64,000 bases of DNA from Allobaculum mucilyticum. GTDB taxonomy: Bacteria; Bacillota_I; Bacilli_A; Erysipelotrichales; Erysipelotrichaceae. The stretch is from the NCBI RefSeq assembly GCF_022701195.1, contig NZ_CP078089.1, positions 124,001 through 188,000 on the forward strand. Reading direction: 5' to 3'. The notes below the pieces were generated by a model that was not told where the DNA came from, made no database searches, and saw nothing but the letters and a program-made list of their open reading frames with translations. Below are positions 17,487 to 26,090 of the stretch, piece after piece. How positions within the stretch are numbered: the stretch's first letter is position 1; each line of letters opens with the position of its first letter. A program made the position numbers and the translations under genes.

Positions 17487-19370
17487 ATGCTGATATATCA
17501 GGCTAATAAAGACTCGTTTCTGAAGAGTGTTGCTAATGATACGCTGACAGACCAGATTGATCAGGTTCTCAAAGAGAAAATGAACATAAGAACTGGAGAC
17601 AGCGAGCGGAGATCCTGGCAGAACTCCATGCAGTATATGTTTCATGTATTAAGCAATGATCAAATTCCTTCAGATGCAGGTGTTGCAATTGAGTACAACA
17701 TCCCGCATACCAACAAACGAGTGGATTTTATGATCAGTGGATACGATGAAGCACGAAAACCGAATGTTGTTGTCATAGAACTCAAGCAGTGGGAAAAGGT
17801 CAAAGAAGTGAGAGGGAAAGAAGCCCTTGTTGAAACCTATACTGGTCACGGGTTCAGACAGGTTGTTCATCCGTCTTATCAAGTCTCGTCTTATGTTCAG
17901 GTGATTAAAGACTATAACACGTCGGTTCAGGATCGTTCGATCGGTCTTTATCCTTGTGCATTTCTCCATAATTATCGAATCGAGGATCAGAACTCAGATC
18001 CACTTCTGGCAAGCCAGTACCAGGAATATATAAAGGAAGCTCCGGTTTATTTAAAAGGCCAGGGTGCCTATCTAGCCGAAATGATTCATGAATATATATT
18101 CACCGGCGATGATCAGGAGATCCTAAAAGATATCGATTATGGAAAGATTCGACCCAGTAAATCGTTACAGGATGCTATATCCAGCGTAATGGAAGGAAAT
18201 CAGGAATTCACCATGCTGGATGATCAGAAAGTTGCCTATGAAACAATTTTGCAGGAGTCTGAGGAAGCAAAAGAGAGCGGCCAGAAGCATGTAGTAGTTG
18301 TGAAAGGCGGACCGGGTACTGGAAAATCGGTTATCGCAATAAATTTGCTGGCAAATCTGACGAAAAAAGGACAAGTAGCTCAATACGTCACGAAAACGTC
18401 ATCTCCCCGTCAGGTTTATGCTGCTAAGCTGGCAAAGGGCGGTAAGAAAGTTATGCCCAAAAGCAGATTTGAAGCTTTATTTAAGGGGTCAGGAACTTTC
18501 ATTGATGCTCCTCGCAATTCTGTGGATACGATCCTGTGCGATGAAGCACACCGTCTGAATGAAAAGACCGGTCCATTTCGAAAAGGTGAAAACCAGATCA
18601 AAGAAATAATCAATGCTGCTAAATGCTCTGTATTCTTTCTTGATGAAAATCAGAGGGTTACATTTAGTGATTACGGAAACTTGCAGAGAATTCGAGAATT
18701 TGCTGATCAGGCTGGAGCTTATGTTACTGTTCTTGAACTGAACAGTCAGTTTCGCTGCAATGGCAGCGATGGATACCTTGCCTGGCTGGATAATACGCTG
18801 GAAATCAGAGAAACTGCGAACTTCAATCTTGAAAACATTGACTTTGATATCCGAGTCTTCGACACCCCAGAAGAAGTGTATGAACAGATTCAAAAGCGGA
18901 ATGACGAAAACAATAATTCCAGAATGGTAGCTGGATACTGCTGGGAATGGGATTCCAAACACAGGGATGATCCAAACCAAAGCGATATTGTTATCGGTGA
19001 TTTTCAGATGAGCTGGAACCTGGGTGATTCAATATTTGCTCTTGATAAAGGATCAATTGACCAGGTCGGATGCATTCACACTACTCAGGGACTCGAATTC
19101 GATTATGTTGGAGTAATCATTGGCAATGATATGCGTTATGAAGAAGGGCATGTTGTGACGGACGCTTCAAAACGGGCAAAATCGGATAACTCGTTGAATG
19201 GATATAAAAAGCTTTTAAAAACCGATCCGGAAAAAGCCAAAAAAAAAGCGGATGAAATAATCAAAAACACATATCGCACCCTCATGACCAGAGGAATGAA
19301 AGGCTGCTACATTTACTGCTGTGATGATGAATTGAAAGAGTATTTACGTCTTTCTATTAATGCATACTAA
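17487..19370 (+). CDS. PD-(D/E)XK nuclease fused to Schlafen-type (DUF2075) helicase
   Basis: A 627-residue intact protein starting at ATG 17487 behind AGAGAGGTAA. The N-terminal domain looks like a PD-(D/E)XK nuclease: D80 in KRVDFMISG, then E98-L-K100 at the end of a hydrophobic strand (VVVIELK), and Q132 in SYQ. From about residue 240 comes a P-loop helicase of the Schlafen group 3/DUF2075 type: Walker A GGPGTGKS (274-281), Walker B DEAH (352-355), the FLDENQRV motif and a C-terminal HTTQGLEFDYVGVIIG motif. Proteins of this design often occur in defence islands, and restriction of foreign DNA or RNA is plausible but unproven. The gene is more AT-rich than its neighbours and is flanked by IS elements on both sides, suggesting transfer. 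No methylase or partner gene is adjacent. Confidence 0.85.
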   Translation: MLIYQANKDSFLKSVANDTLTDQIDQVLKEKMNIRTGDSERRSWQNSMQYMFHVLSNDQIPSDAGVAIEYNIPHTNKRVDFMISGYDEARKPNVVVIELKQWEKVKEVRGKEALVETYTGHGFRQVVHPSYQVSSYVQVIKDYNTSVQDRSIGLYPCAFLHNYRIEDQNSDPLLASQYQEYIKEAPVYLKGQGAYLAEMIHEYIFTGDDQEILKDIDYGKIRPSKSLQDAISSVMEGNQEFTMLDDQKVAYETILQESEEAKESGQKHVVVVKGGPGTGKSVIAINLLANLTKKGQVAQYVTKTSSPRQVYAAKLAKGGKKVMPKSRFEALFKGSGTFIDAPRNSVDTILCDEAHRLNEKTGPFRKGENQIKEIINAAKCSVFFLDENQRVTFSDYGNLQRIREFADQAGAYVTVLELNSQFRCNGSDGYLAWLDNTLEIRETANFNLENIDFDIRVFDTPEEVYEQIQKRNDENNNSRMVAGYCWEWDSKHRDDPNQSDIVIGDFQMSWNLGDSIFALDKGSIDQVGCIHTTQGLEFDYVGVIIGNDMRYEEGHVVTDASKRAKSDNSLNGYKKLLKTDPEKAKKKADEIIKNTYRTLMTRGMKGCYIYCCDDELKEYLRLSINAY

Positions 19371-19611
19371 ATTTCACACAGGAATACATGAGAAATCTTC
19401 TGATTGATATAAAATCAGAGAAAATTCCGTATTAAAGTGCAAAATACTGACATTGTGATCACACAGCCAGCGTGGTTGCACTGGCTGGCAATTCGCCAGT
19501 GATTAACAATACTGGCGCTCTAAATTTTGTTGAGGTTTTGATACCTACGAGCTTTTCAAAAGCTTGAGGTTTCAAAACCTCATTTTTGTTTAAAGGGGAA
19601 CCTGACTGTCA

Positions 19612-21054
19612 TTACGTTCCCTTGTCTTCTTTTCTCGAACGGCTCCAATCTAAAGGCTGGCCGATTCAATACGTACAGGACGCGATTTCTGAATCGCTTC
19701 CAGTTCGTGTATCCATTCGCGTTGTTCTTGATCTGTTTCACGAGTTTGTTTCGATTTTCGATCATAGAAGAAGTCAGCCGGTGATCCTTCCTTCGAGCTT
19801 TTCCGTTCTTCTTGTCAACGACGTACTCCGTCTTGACGATCTCGAAAGAATTAACGATCTCCCTGAACCAGTTGACTACAGTCTGTCCGAATGCGTTAAG
19901 TTCCTTAACCTGGGACCGGTTAAGATCTGCGAGAATGACCTGCAGCCGATCGGCGGCATCCGCCTTTGTTCCATTTCTAAAGAACTCGCTCAGGGTATTT
20001 CGCATTTCATAGGCTTCCGTAAGATCATCGCTGATACTCAGCAGAAGCTCACGGAGCTCATACTCGTTTAACCACGTCTTGAAGTGGGCATTGCAGGTGC
20101 GTTCGCCGTTCGGATCAAATACGTTTACCCAAATATCTTTCTTCTTCGAATATGGATCTGGATTTTTAATCCTCTTTTTGCATTGGGCTTAATTCCGAGA
20201 AGGTGATTCTGGTGTTTCAGAAGGTAATATTCATCGGACCCTTTCAGGGTGCCTTTCATCGTCCGGATGCGGACCTCGGTCAGTCGCCTGTTGAATTCCT
20301 GCATCACATGGAACCTGTCACAGGCATAGATCGCGTCTGGAAAGAACATTTTACAGACAACCCTGTAAGTCTCGTACATATCCGCTGCAATAAACCGAAC
20401 TTTTTGTCTCTCTTCCAGCGGGAAACTGCTGAAGAAGTCGATAAGATCCTGCTTTTCCGGCTGGGAAGCAGATCAACAGCGGTCTGCGTGTCGTAGTCCA
20501 GAAGCATGCATACATAGACTGAGGTTCCCGACTTAAAGGAATAAGTCTCGTCAAGCTGCAGCACGCGGGGAAGCGTCGTCGCTTTGGGGATCTGGACATG
20601 ATCGTCGAAGATGTGCTGAACAGTCGCAGGCGAGATTATAGCGCTTGGCAACTGATGTAAATGTTACGGCTGGGTCTCTCATTTCCTCGAGGACGCATAC
20701 GACAGTAGAGACCGAGATCCTCTGCTTGAAAACGAAGGGATTAAATTCATACCAGGTACGATTACATACCGGACATTTATAGCGGCGGGCATGATAGTTA
20801 ATCTGACAGCGGCAGTTATGAAGAATTGAATGAGTTATTGTTTCGTCCACGTAGTTACAGACATTCGGATGCTCATGTCCGCATCTTGGACAGGGTGGAT
20901 AATCCGGTTTTAAAGTGACGTTGATAATGACTAAATCACCCAGATTGGTAGACGAAAGACTCTCGACGGCGTTCTGATCTAGTCCATAGAGCTCAAGAAC
21001 GGAATTTTCGAGAGAAGTTATCGGTACATTACGGGTTTCTGCCTTCTTGCGCAT
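19612..21054 (-). pseudogene. ISL3-family transposase, copy B, multiply frameshifted
   Basis: The gene starts at ATG 21054 and reads the normal N-terminus with both CxxC pairs. Compared with copies A and C it then has a 3-base deletion near 20728, a 2-base deletion near 20634, single-base losses near 20456 and 20179 and a single-base gain near 19630. The frame is therefore broken at least four times and the product cannot be active. Confidence 0.88.
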
Positions 21055-21105
21055 AGTCCTTCCTCCTTAGTGATGGCAGATTCTCATAGGAGGAGAAATG
21101 ACGCG

Positions 21106-21653
21106 TCACGTTATAGGTTGAAAAATCGAAAAATGCAGAAATCCAGGAGAAATCATCAGATAAGGACCGATTTTTACTGCGGAACATGTGAATAGATCGT
21201 TGAAAGTGCGCAGTCGTTTAAGAACGGCAGAAAAGCGCTTCTTCATCTGGTTTAGAAAGCGGTAGGCCGTCGATGCATCAACCAGTCCGTTGGACTGCTT
21301 GGAAACTGGCTTTCCACTGTTGTGAAGCTGAATGATTTCAGCAGCGGTGTCGCTGCAGATCTGGAAGCTGAATGACGAAAGCGGCAGAACACGATGGGTT
21401 CTGCCGCAATGTGGGCAATGGACTCGGTGGATAGTGAGGCTTACTACGGTTTGTGCCGATTGGATCTTAACACTTCGGTTGCATGTGTCATGGCGGTACA
21501 GCCGATGTCCGCAATCAGGGCAGACAGGATGACCAGCCATAAAATGATCGTAGTCCTGGTTGTATTCAGACTGAAGGTGATGTTGGATAGCAGTCGGATC
21601 CGAATCTGTATTCTTAAGGAGATCGTTGTTAAGGGATGTCCGATTGTTATCAT
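21106..21653 (-). pseudogene. ISL3 accessory gene (DUF6431-like), copy B, frameshifted
   Basis: The start codon and MITIGHPL are present at 21653, but one G is missing relative to the copy at 63808 (GGG instead of GGGG near 21634), shifting the frame after eight codons. The body from 21540 to 21106 remains open with its CPDC and CPHC pairs, and a small in-frame change alters LPLFVIPSFQ to LPLSSFSFQ. Confidence 0.8.
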
Positions 21654-21671
21654 ATAGATGCCTTTCTGGGC

Positions 21672-21716
21672 AGGACGAAACCTTTGAGTGGCCAACTTCA
21701 AATGGGGTTTCGTCCT
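21672..21716 (+). terminator. Terminator inside the ISL3 right end, copy B
   Basis: AGGACGAAACC (21672-21682) pairs with GGTTTCGTCCT (21706-21716), followed by TTTTTTT. It reads toward the IS end on the plus strand, so it may stop read-through across the element. The same structure is at 63827-63872. Confidence 0.7.
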
Positions 21717-21811
21717 TTTTTACGCTTTGTTACTCCTAACTGTATTTCGTGCGGAAAGCTCTTTCAATACCCATAAGTCTCAGAGAGGCGAAAACCTCAA
21801 GAAAATGGATA

Positions 21812-21887
21812 GGGGGAGGTGTCAGCTTCCAGGGGGCATGGTCCGAGCTATGTCTAATGCCCCCCCTTCAGCTGACACCTCCCCCCC
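21812..21887. repeat. GC-rich double-stem palindrome at an ISL3 end
   Basis: An outer perfect 16-bp stem GGGGGAGGTGTCAGCT (21812-21827) / AGCTGACACCTCCCCC (21870-21885) encloses an inner 8-bp stem GGGGGCAT (21832-21839) / ATGCCCCC (21857-21864) with a 17-base loop. The composition is unlike the surrounding AT-rich IS sequence. It resembles REP/BIME or MITE-type palindromes. I saw no second copy in this window. Confidence 0.7.
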
Positions 21888-21959
21888 AGCCTCACGAAGC
21901 TTTAAAGGTCGCCTTAGTCTTTTGAGGTTCACACCTCAGAAAACTTTATAGGCCTGTGC

Positions 21960-21984
21960 CCACCTCAAGAAATTTTAGATTGTC
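21960..21984. repeat. Outer ISL3 right terminus of the nested block
   Basis: ACCTCAAGAAATTTTAGATTGTC matches the right end of copy A (14512-14518 region) better than the inner end near 21811 does. It abuts the octamer CAATAAAA that also flanks the left end at 10735. Confidence 0.7.
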
Positions 21985-21992
21985 CAATAAAA
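21985..21992 (+). repeat. 8-bp target duplication, right copy
   Basis: CAATAAAA, identical to 10727-10734, directly after the ISL3 right terminus. It partly overlaps the terminator that follows. Confidence 0.8.
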
Positions 21993-22031
21993 TCCGGATT
22001 CTGCCTCATATATCGTTGCAGGATCCGGATT
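21991..22031 (-). terminator. Terminator of the exonuclease gene, originally shared with PTS IIA
   Basis: AATCCGGATTCTGCC and GCAGGATCCGGATT form a long imperfect stem. On the minus strand it is followed by TTATTG after the U-rich arm; on the plus strand by ATTTG. It lies 17 bases after the exonuclease stop. Without the IS block it would also lie about 20 bases after the PTS IIA stop, so it was probably a bidirectional terminator for two convergent genes. Confidence 0.75.
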
Positions 22032-22047
22032 ATTTGTTTGTAAATTT

Positions 22048-23238
22048 TCAGACAGCTGGCTCGGCCTTCTTTTTCTTAGCGGGTGAAACAGATGCCGGCT
22101 TTTTCGCTTTAGGGCTGGATTGTCCCGTCTGTTTTTTCAGCTGTTTTGGTTTTGAAGATCCCGGCTTGCGGGATTTTTTCTTTGCGCCAGCTGCTTTTGC
22201 AGGCTTTTCCTCACCGTTTTCTTCCGCGCTTCTGGACGAATGAGAGGCCTGTTCAACGAGCTTCCGGCTGGCCTGTGCTTTCTGCTTTTCCAGTCTGGAT
22301 GTGCGCAGATCATTGAATTTGGATTGGACGCCTTTAAGAATGTGCCAGTCCTGATTGGCTGCTTTCAGATTGCGGATGCCCTGGTCAAGAACACGGACCG
22401 CATCATAGTACATGTTGAGCGAATCATATGTCTGCGCCAGGCGCAGATAGAGACCGGGCGATGACCAGTGTCTGGCCAGAGCCAGCTCATAATGGAAAAT
22501 AATGCCCTCGTAATCGTTAGCCTTGAAGGCTTTGTCGCCCAGGATCTTGGCGCTTTTCGCATTCATCAGCGTATTGGGCGCTCTTGTTGCGATCTGTCTT
22601 CTGGTAAAGGCCAGGAAGATTTTCATCTGTCTTCTGGATGGCTTGTGATCGTTTTTATGGTGTTTATGCTTCGGTTCGGGAATTTCAGTTACAAAGGGAG
22701 AAAGGTCCATGGCAAAGTAACGCGCCATGTAGCGGACGATTTCATAGCAGGCATTGACGTCGCTTTCGGGATTGTGATGGTCAATCTCGATGCCGAGATG
22801 ATCAGCAATGTTGCACAGCTTGAGATCGCCTTTTTTCTGTTTTCCTTTGTAGTAGAACTTTTCCATGATGGCCATCGTATCGATATAATGCGTAGCCTGG
22901 ATCTTTTTGCCATAGCGTGCCAGATCTTTGTTGAGAACACTGACGTCGCTGAGGGTATTGTGGGCACCGATGATATAGCCTTCATCGAAATAGTGTCCAT
23001 AGTCCGCCCAGAACTCTTCAATCGTCCGGGCGTCCAGAACGTCTTTTCGATGGATGTGGTGAATTTCAATATTGTTTGCGGAAAAGAACGTCTTCGGGTT
23101 GATCAGTTCGGTATGACGCAGAACTTCTTTCTGATCTTCAACAACGATCATGGAAATCGCACAGATGCAGTCATTGTTCAGATTCGGGATCTCAACATCC
23201 ACAAATGTATATTTGCCCGGGTATGGAAAATCGTACAT
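22048..23238 (-). CDS. DnaQ-like 3'-5' exonuclease with TPR-like and Lys-rich regions
   Basis: A 396-residue protein. Residues 8-180 form a DEDDh exonuclease (RNase T/DNA polymerase epsilon fold). The acidic residues are D14 and E16 in FVDVEIPN, D98 in AHNTLSDV and the H155-x4-D160 pair in HHNPESDV. Residues about 230-300 look like paired TPR helices (YEGIIFHYELALARHW, LYLRLAQTYDSLNMYYDAVRVLD). Residues 315-396 are a lysine/alanine/serine-rich, probably disordered tail that could bind nucleic acid. Expected to trim DNA or RNA 3' ends in the cytoplasm. The substrate is unknown and no partner is implied by neighbours. Confidence 0.85.
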   Translation of the reverse strand: MYDFPYPGKYTFVDVEIPNLNNDCICAISMIVVEDQKEVLRHTELINPKTFFSANNIEIHHIHRKDVLDARTIEEFWADYGHYFDEGYIIGAHNTLSDVSVLNKDLARYGKKIQATHYIDTMAIMEKFYYKGKQKKGDLKLCNIADHLGIEIDHHNPESDVNACYEIVRYMARYFAMDLSPFVTEIPEPKHKHHKNDHKPSRRQMKIFLAFTRRQIATRAPNTLMNAKSAKILGDKAFKANDYEGIIFHYELALARHWSSPGLYLRLAQTYDSLNMYYDAVRVLDQGIRNLKAANQDWHILKGVQSKFNDLRTSRLEKQKAQASRKLVEQASHSSRSAEENGEEKPAKAAGAKKKSRKPGSSKPKQLKKQTGQSSPKAKKPASVSPAKKKKAEPAV

Positions 23239-23300
23239 TTCAGTTCCTCCTGCTTTTTGTGCAATCGGCGCATGGTCAGAACTCTGACCGAATGGGAAAG

Positions 23301-23834
23301 CTATTTTGAAGATGCTGCTTCAGCCAGTGCAAGAGCCTGCATGAAGGCCTCTGGAGAAGCGCATAAAAAAGTCATTTTCGTTTTGCCCGCTTTGATGGAA
23401 ATCTTGTTTTCTTTGCGGGTAATGGTCATCGCATTCAAAGGATGCGAAAAATGGAAGTTTTCATCCAGGCAGACCAGGCGCTGATCTGTCAGATAAAACA
23501 GATACGGTTCTGAATTGTAGAAATCTGTCCGCATCTGATCGGTCCAGAAGAGCTTTTCGCCGGTTCGAAGCTTCAGTTTGCCCTTCAGCTTCGGTATCTG
23601 TCCGGCTTCGAGCGCTTTTATTGCTTCAGGGTCAAGAACGGACTGAACTTCAGGGCGTTTTGGCTGTTTCTTTTTCGATGAATGAAACAGGAACAGATAG
23701 ATGGACAGGACAAACGCAAAGCCGGCAAGCCAGAGTGTCCAGGTTGGATCCTGTTCCATCAGACACAGTGCTGCAAAGCCGCCGGTTATGGCCATCAGAG
23801 TCAGCAGGATAGTTTTTTTCGCAGTCTGGTTCAT
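23301..23834 (-). CDS. Membrane protein of unknown function, PH-like C-terminus
   Basis: A 177-residue protein with two predicted membrane helices (about 8-25 and 31-51), then a basic linker (HSSKKKQPKRPE) and a soluble domain of alternating strands (GEKLFWTDQM, YLFYLTDQRLVCLD, MTITRKENKISIKAG) ending in a helix. This pattern resembles small bacterial PH-like domains behind membrane anchors, but I do not recognise the family. It lies 62 bases upstream of the exonuclease on the same strand and may be co-transcribed. Confidence 0.6.
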   Translation of the reverse strand: MNQTAKKTILLTLMAITGGFAALCLMEQDPTWTLWLAGFAFVLSIYLFLFHSSKKKQPKRPEVQSVLDPEAIKALEAGQIPKLKGKLKLRTGEKLFWTDQMRTDFYNSEPYLFYLTDQRLVCLDENFHFSHPLNAMTITRKENKISIKAGKTKMTFLCASPEAFMQALALAEAASSK

Positions 23835-23952
23835 ATAACTGACATTCTAGCATGTTCATCTTTCTGCGTCCTGCGATGCCTGGCAGAGACCATTTCTGGA
23901 GTGCGTGCGAAAAAGGGAAGGTCTCTGATTCTCCCTTCCCTGCAGTGCAAAA

Positions 23953-24198
23953 TTATCCAAGTACTTTTTTGGCGTAAGAGCAGACCGGAATGACCGGAAC
24001 GCCCTCTTTTTCTGCTTCGTCGGAAACCATCAGCACCAGATTTCTGGCAATTCCCTGTCCGCCGTACTCAGGAAGCACTTCGGTATGAACGATTGCCCAT
24101 CCCTGATCGGTTACGACATACTGGCAGACACCGATCTGCGTATCGCCGTCATAAGCAGCGCTCATATTCTGATCCTTTAAAAACTCATAGCGAATCAT
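23953..24198 (-). CDS. Small GNAT-type N-acetyltransferase (YjdJ-like)
   Basis: An 81-residue protein of the short GCN5-like acetyltransferase family. It has the acetyl-CoA loop in LPEYGGQGIARNLV, preceded by the strand WAIVHTEV and followed by a C-terminal IPVCSYAKKVL, typical of YjdJ/CG-type members. I start it at ATG 24198 because GGAG is then nine bases upstream; the ATG at 24207 would touch the ribosome site. Substrate unknown. Confidence 0.8.
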   Translation of the reverse strand: MIRYEFLKDQNMSAAYDGDTQIGVCQYVVTDQGWAIVHTEVLPEYGGQGIARNLVLMVSDEAEKEGVPVIPVCSYAKKVLG

Positions 24199-24337
24199 GG
24201 TCTTCATCTCCTGAATTCTACCGGTTACTGTTTTCAGTATATGCCTGCACGAATCGAGGCAGAAGTGAGATACAACAACTGTTTTTCACGCAGATCTATA
24301 CGAGCGTCGGATCAGAGTACTGTGTCTTATCCGGCAA

Positions 24338-24379
24338 AAAAGCACTGAACAGAACGGTAAGGTTCCATTCAGTGCTTTT
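24338..24379 (-). terminator. Terminator of the tandem TetR operon
   Basis: AAAAGCACTGAA and TTCAGTGCTTTT form a perfect 12-bp stem, followed on the minus strand by TTGCC. It is located 6 bases after the stop of the second TetR gene. Confidence 0.85.
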
Positions 24380-24385
24380 CACTGA

Positions 24386-25045
24386 CTAGAGTGCAGAAGG
24401 ATCTGCCTGTACAGGGGTAGGATCTCTGTAACGGTTTAAAGGCGCCTTTTCAATCGGGAGCAGGTATTCAGGAGCCGCTTCGCGGATGGAAAGAATGTTC
24501 CGGCACCACTGCAGAAAGATTTCGGCGTAATCGAAGGCACCGTTTTTGGCAGCCCAGATAATCGCCAGGCCGTTGTTGAGTTCAAGAATTGCGGAAGCAA
24601 GATGCTCTGGCGTATCTATGTTTTCAATGTAGCCTTTTTCCTGCATCATGCGCAGGCAGTCAACAATCATTTTCTCCATGCTTGTACTCTGGCTTGAAGA
24701 ATAGCCAGGGTCCTTGAACATGTACGTCCGGTAGACAGCATACAGCTCAGGTCCCATTTCTTCGGTAATGCCATGGAAGGTATTGAGCAGCCGCTGAAAT
24801 GCAGCAGCCGGCTTGTCATCATCAAGCAGCTCCTTAGCGGCTGGAAGCGCCTCTTCGGTTTTCTGCTGGAAATATTCAACAAGAATCATCTGCTTGCTGG
24901 AAATATGGTTGTAGAAGGTCGGTTTGGTGACCTGGGCTTTTTTGCAGATATCATCTACGCTGACTGCGTCATATCCGCGTTCTTTAAAGAGCGCCAGGCC
25001 GGCGTTTACAATGGACTGTCTTCGCTGCGCAGCTTTCATCGCCAT
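24386..25045 (-). CDS. TetR-family transcriptional regulator (second of a pair)
   Basis: A 219-residue regulator. Residues 8-55 are the TetR helix-turn-helix (IVNAGLALFKERGYDAVSVDD, then QVTKPTFYNHISSK); the C-terminal part is the divergent helical ligand-binding and dimerisation domain. The start overlaps the end of the upstream TetR gene by 10 bases. The pair is followed by a terminator, so no target gene is co-transcribed. It may form heterodimers with its neighbour (inference). Confidence 0.88.
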   Translation of the reverse strand: MAMKAAQRRQSIVNAGLALFKERGYDAVSVDDICKKAQVTKPTFYNHISSKQMILVEYFQQKTEEALPAAKELLDDDKPAAAFQRLLNTFHGITEEMGPELYAVYRTYMFKDPGYSSSQSTSMEKMIVDCLRMMQEKGYIENIDTPEHLASAILELNNGLAIIWAAKNGAFDYAEIFLQWCRNILSIREAAPEYLLPIEKAPLNRYRDPTPVQADPSAL

Positions 25046-25617
25046 ACCTCCTCCTGCCGGATGCGAAAGAGCGTCTTCAGTCCGTCATGGAAGGTCTGAA
25101 GGCTCGCATCACGGTTGCCTAATGCAAATTTTGATCCGCTTCCAAGAATATAGCAGCAGACAAGATCACAGATCTCATCAGGCGGCAGATCGATCCGGAG
25201 CAATCCCTGAATCTGCTCTGTAGACAGCAGAAGAATCATCCGGTTTCTCCAGCCATCATCAATCAGATCATCAATCGCATTTTCCTGGATCAGCACCTGA
25301 TACAGATCACTGAGCAGCCTGGTGCCATAGGCGGTAAATGTTTCAATAATTTCGTCCACCAGATCGAGAAAGCAGCTGACTGGATCATTTTCCAGCTGCT
25401 CTAAATCCTCCTGGGAAAGGACAGCCTCGCGATTGGCCGGCTTATAGAGGTGTATCAGCAATTCATGTTTTTTGAGATCCGCCGCATAGAAGGTCGGCTT
25501 CGATATCCCGACTTTTGCACAGATTTCATCAATGGATACAGCGTCGTATCCTTTTTTGAGGAACAGTTCTTTGGAGGCATCATAGAGAGCCTGGCTTACC
25601 GCTTTTTTCTTTCGCAT
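25036..25617 (-). CDS. TetR-family transcriptional regulator (first of a pair)
   Basis: A 193-residue regulator with the same N-terminal helix-turn-helix design (DASKELFLKKGYDAVSIDEICAKV... STKP-type recognition helix), clearly paralogous to the next gene in the first 55 residues. I start it at ATG 25617 (MRKKKAVSQ) because the family begins here and GGGGAC precedes it; the longer frame to 25749 adds a non-homologous segment. The recognition helix reads GISKPTFYAADLKKHELL, differing from its partner. The product probably autoregulates from the AT-rich region upstream. Confidence 0.85.
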   Translation of the reverse strand: MRKKKAVSQALYDASKELFLKKGYDAVSIDEICAKVGISKPTFYAADLKKHELLIHLYKPANREAVLSQEDLEQLENDPVSCFLDLVDEIIETFTAYGTRLLSDLYQVLIQENAIDDLIDDGWRNRMILLLSTEQIQGLLRIDLPPDEICDLVCCYILGSGSKFALGNRDASLQTFHDGLKTLFRIRQEEVWR

Positions 25618-26090
25618 TGCAGTGTCCCCGATCTGTTGTGCAGCGCCGTTCATGAAGAACGGACGTCTGCTTACTGATCGCAGTATAACATGCTCAATTT
25701 TTGACTTTTTCACACCCTGTAAGCAAAAAGGATAAAAAGAAAAAAACATTATGATTCATTTTCCATAATCTGCAATTGATTTCCTTCCGGAGGATACTTC
25801 GGAATTATGCAGATTTAACTTCTTTGTAAATTTAAAGATTCCCATAAAAAATGTACGAATTTCCTCACTTTTTGGCATGATTCTTATTCACATTTGTAAT
25901 ATGCGGGTTTCTGCCTGTACTGCGCGGGAAACGTACATTACGCAGCGAAAAGAAAAGAAGAACGGATCCGCTTATGCAGCATTTCCGTTCTTCTTCATTC
26001 TCTTTCATCTTCCTGAAAACATTTTTCAGATGCTGCAGAAAAGTCTGATCAGGACTGTTTTTAATACTGTCGTCCTGCTGCAGAACAGAT
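25618..26090. other. Intergenic region between Sel1 gene and TetR pair
   Basis: 473 bases, strongly AT-rich near 25680-25880, presumably holding the TetR promoter and operator. No gene is supported. It includes the terminator at 25955-25995. Confidence 0.6.
25955..25995 (-). terminator. Terminator of the mrp-Sel1 operon
   Basis: AAGAAGAACGGA and TCCGTTCTTCTT form a perfect 12-bp stem with a 17-base loop, followed on the minus strand by TTCTTTTCGC. Confidence 0.82.

Larger units (their letters stand above)
19514..21811 (-). mobile_element. ISL3-family element, copy B, decayed
   Basis: Left end GGCGCTCTAAATTTTG at 19514. An internal right end (AAAACCTCAAGAAAATGGATAG) finishes near 21811, followed by a GC-rich palindrome and a second, better-preserved ISL3 right end at 21960-21984. 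The element resembles the copy at 61656 closely but its transposase and accessory genes both carry frameshifts. Same orientation as copies A and C. Confidence 0.8.
10735..21984. mobile_element. ISL3-bounded nested IS block with nuclease-helicase cargo
   Basis: An 11,250-bp block between one ISL3 left end (GGCGCTCTAAATTTTG) and an ISL3 right end (AAATTTTAGATTGTC), flanked by the perfect 8-bp repeat CAATAAAA. Inside are ISL3 copy A (interrupted by IS4 copy 2), an IS256-type remnant, IS4 copy 3, the nuclease-helicase gene and ISL3 copy B. Both ISL3 copies face the same way. Either this moved as a composite transposon, or a single ISL3 insertion later grew by nesting and recombination; the sequence cannot separate these. 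Removing it restores the PTS IIA gene next to the terminator at 21991. Confidence 0.75.

Noticed and set aside
19440-19513. CCAGC/GCTGG repeats after the nuclease-helicase as an attachment site
   Set aside because: Two overlapping short stems (AGCCAG/CTGGCT and CACTGGC/GCCAGTG) without a matching copy at the other side of the gene; at most a weak terminator.
22468-23484. 338-codon plus-strand open frame opposite the exonuclease gene
   Set aside because: Antisense shadow: the minus-strand frame has the DEDDh motifs, and this one has no ribosome site or recognisable domain.
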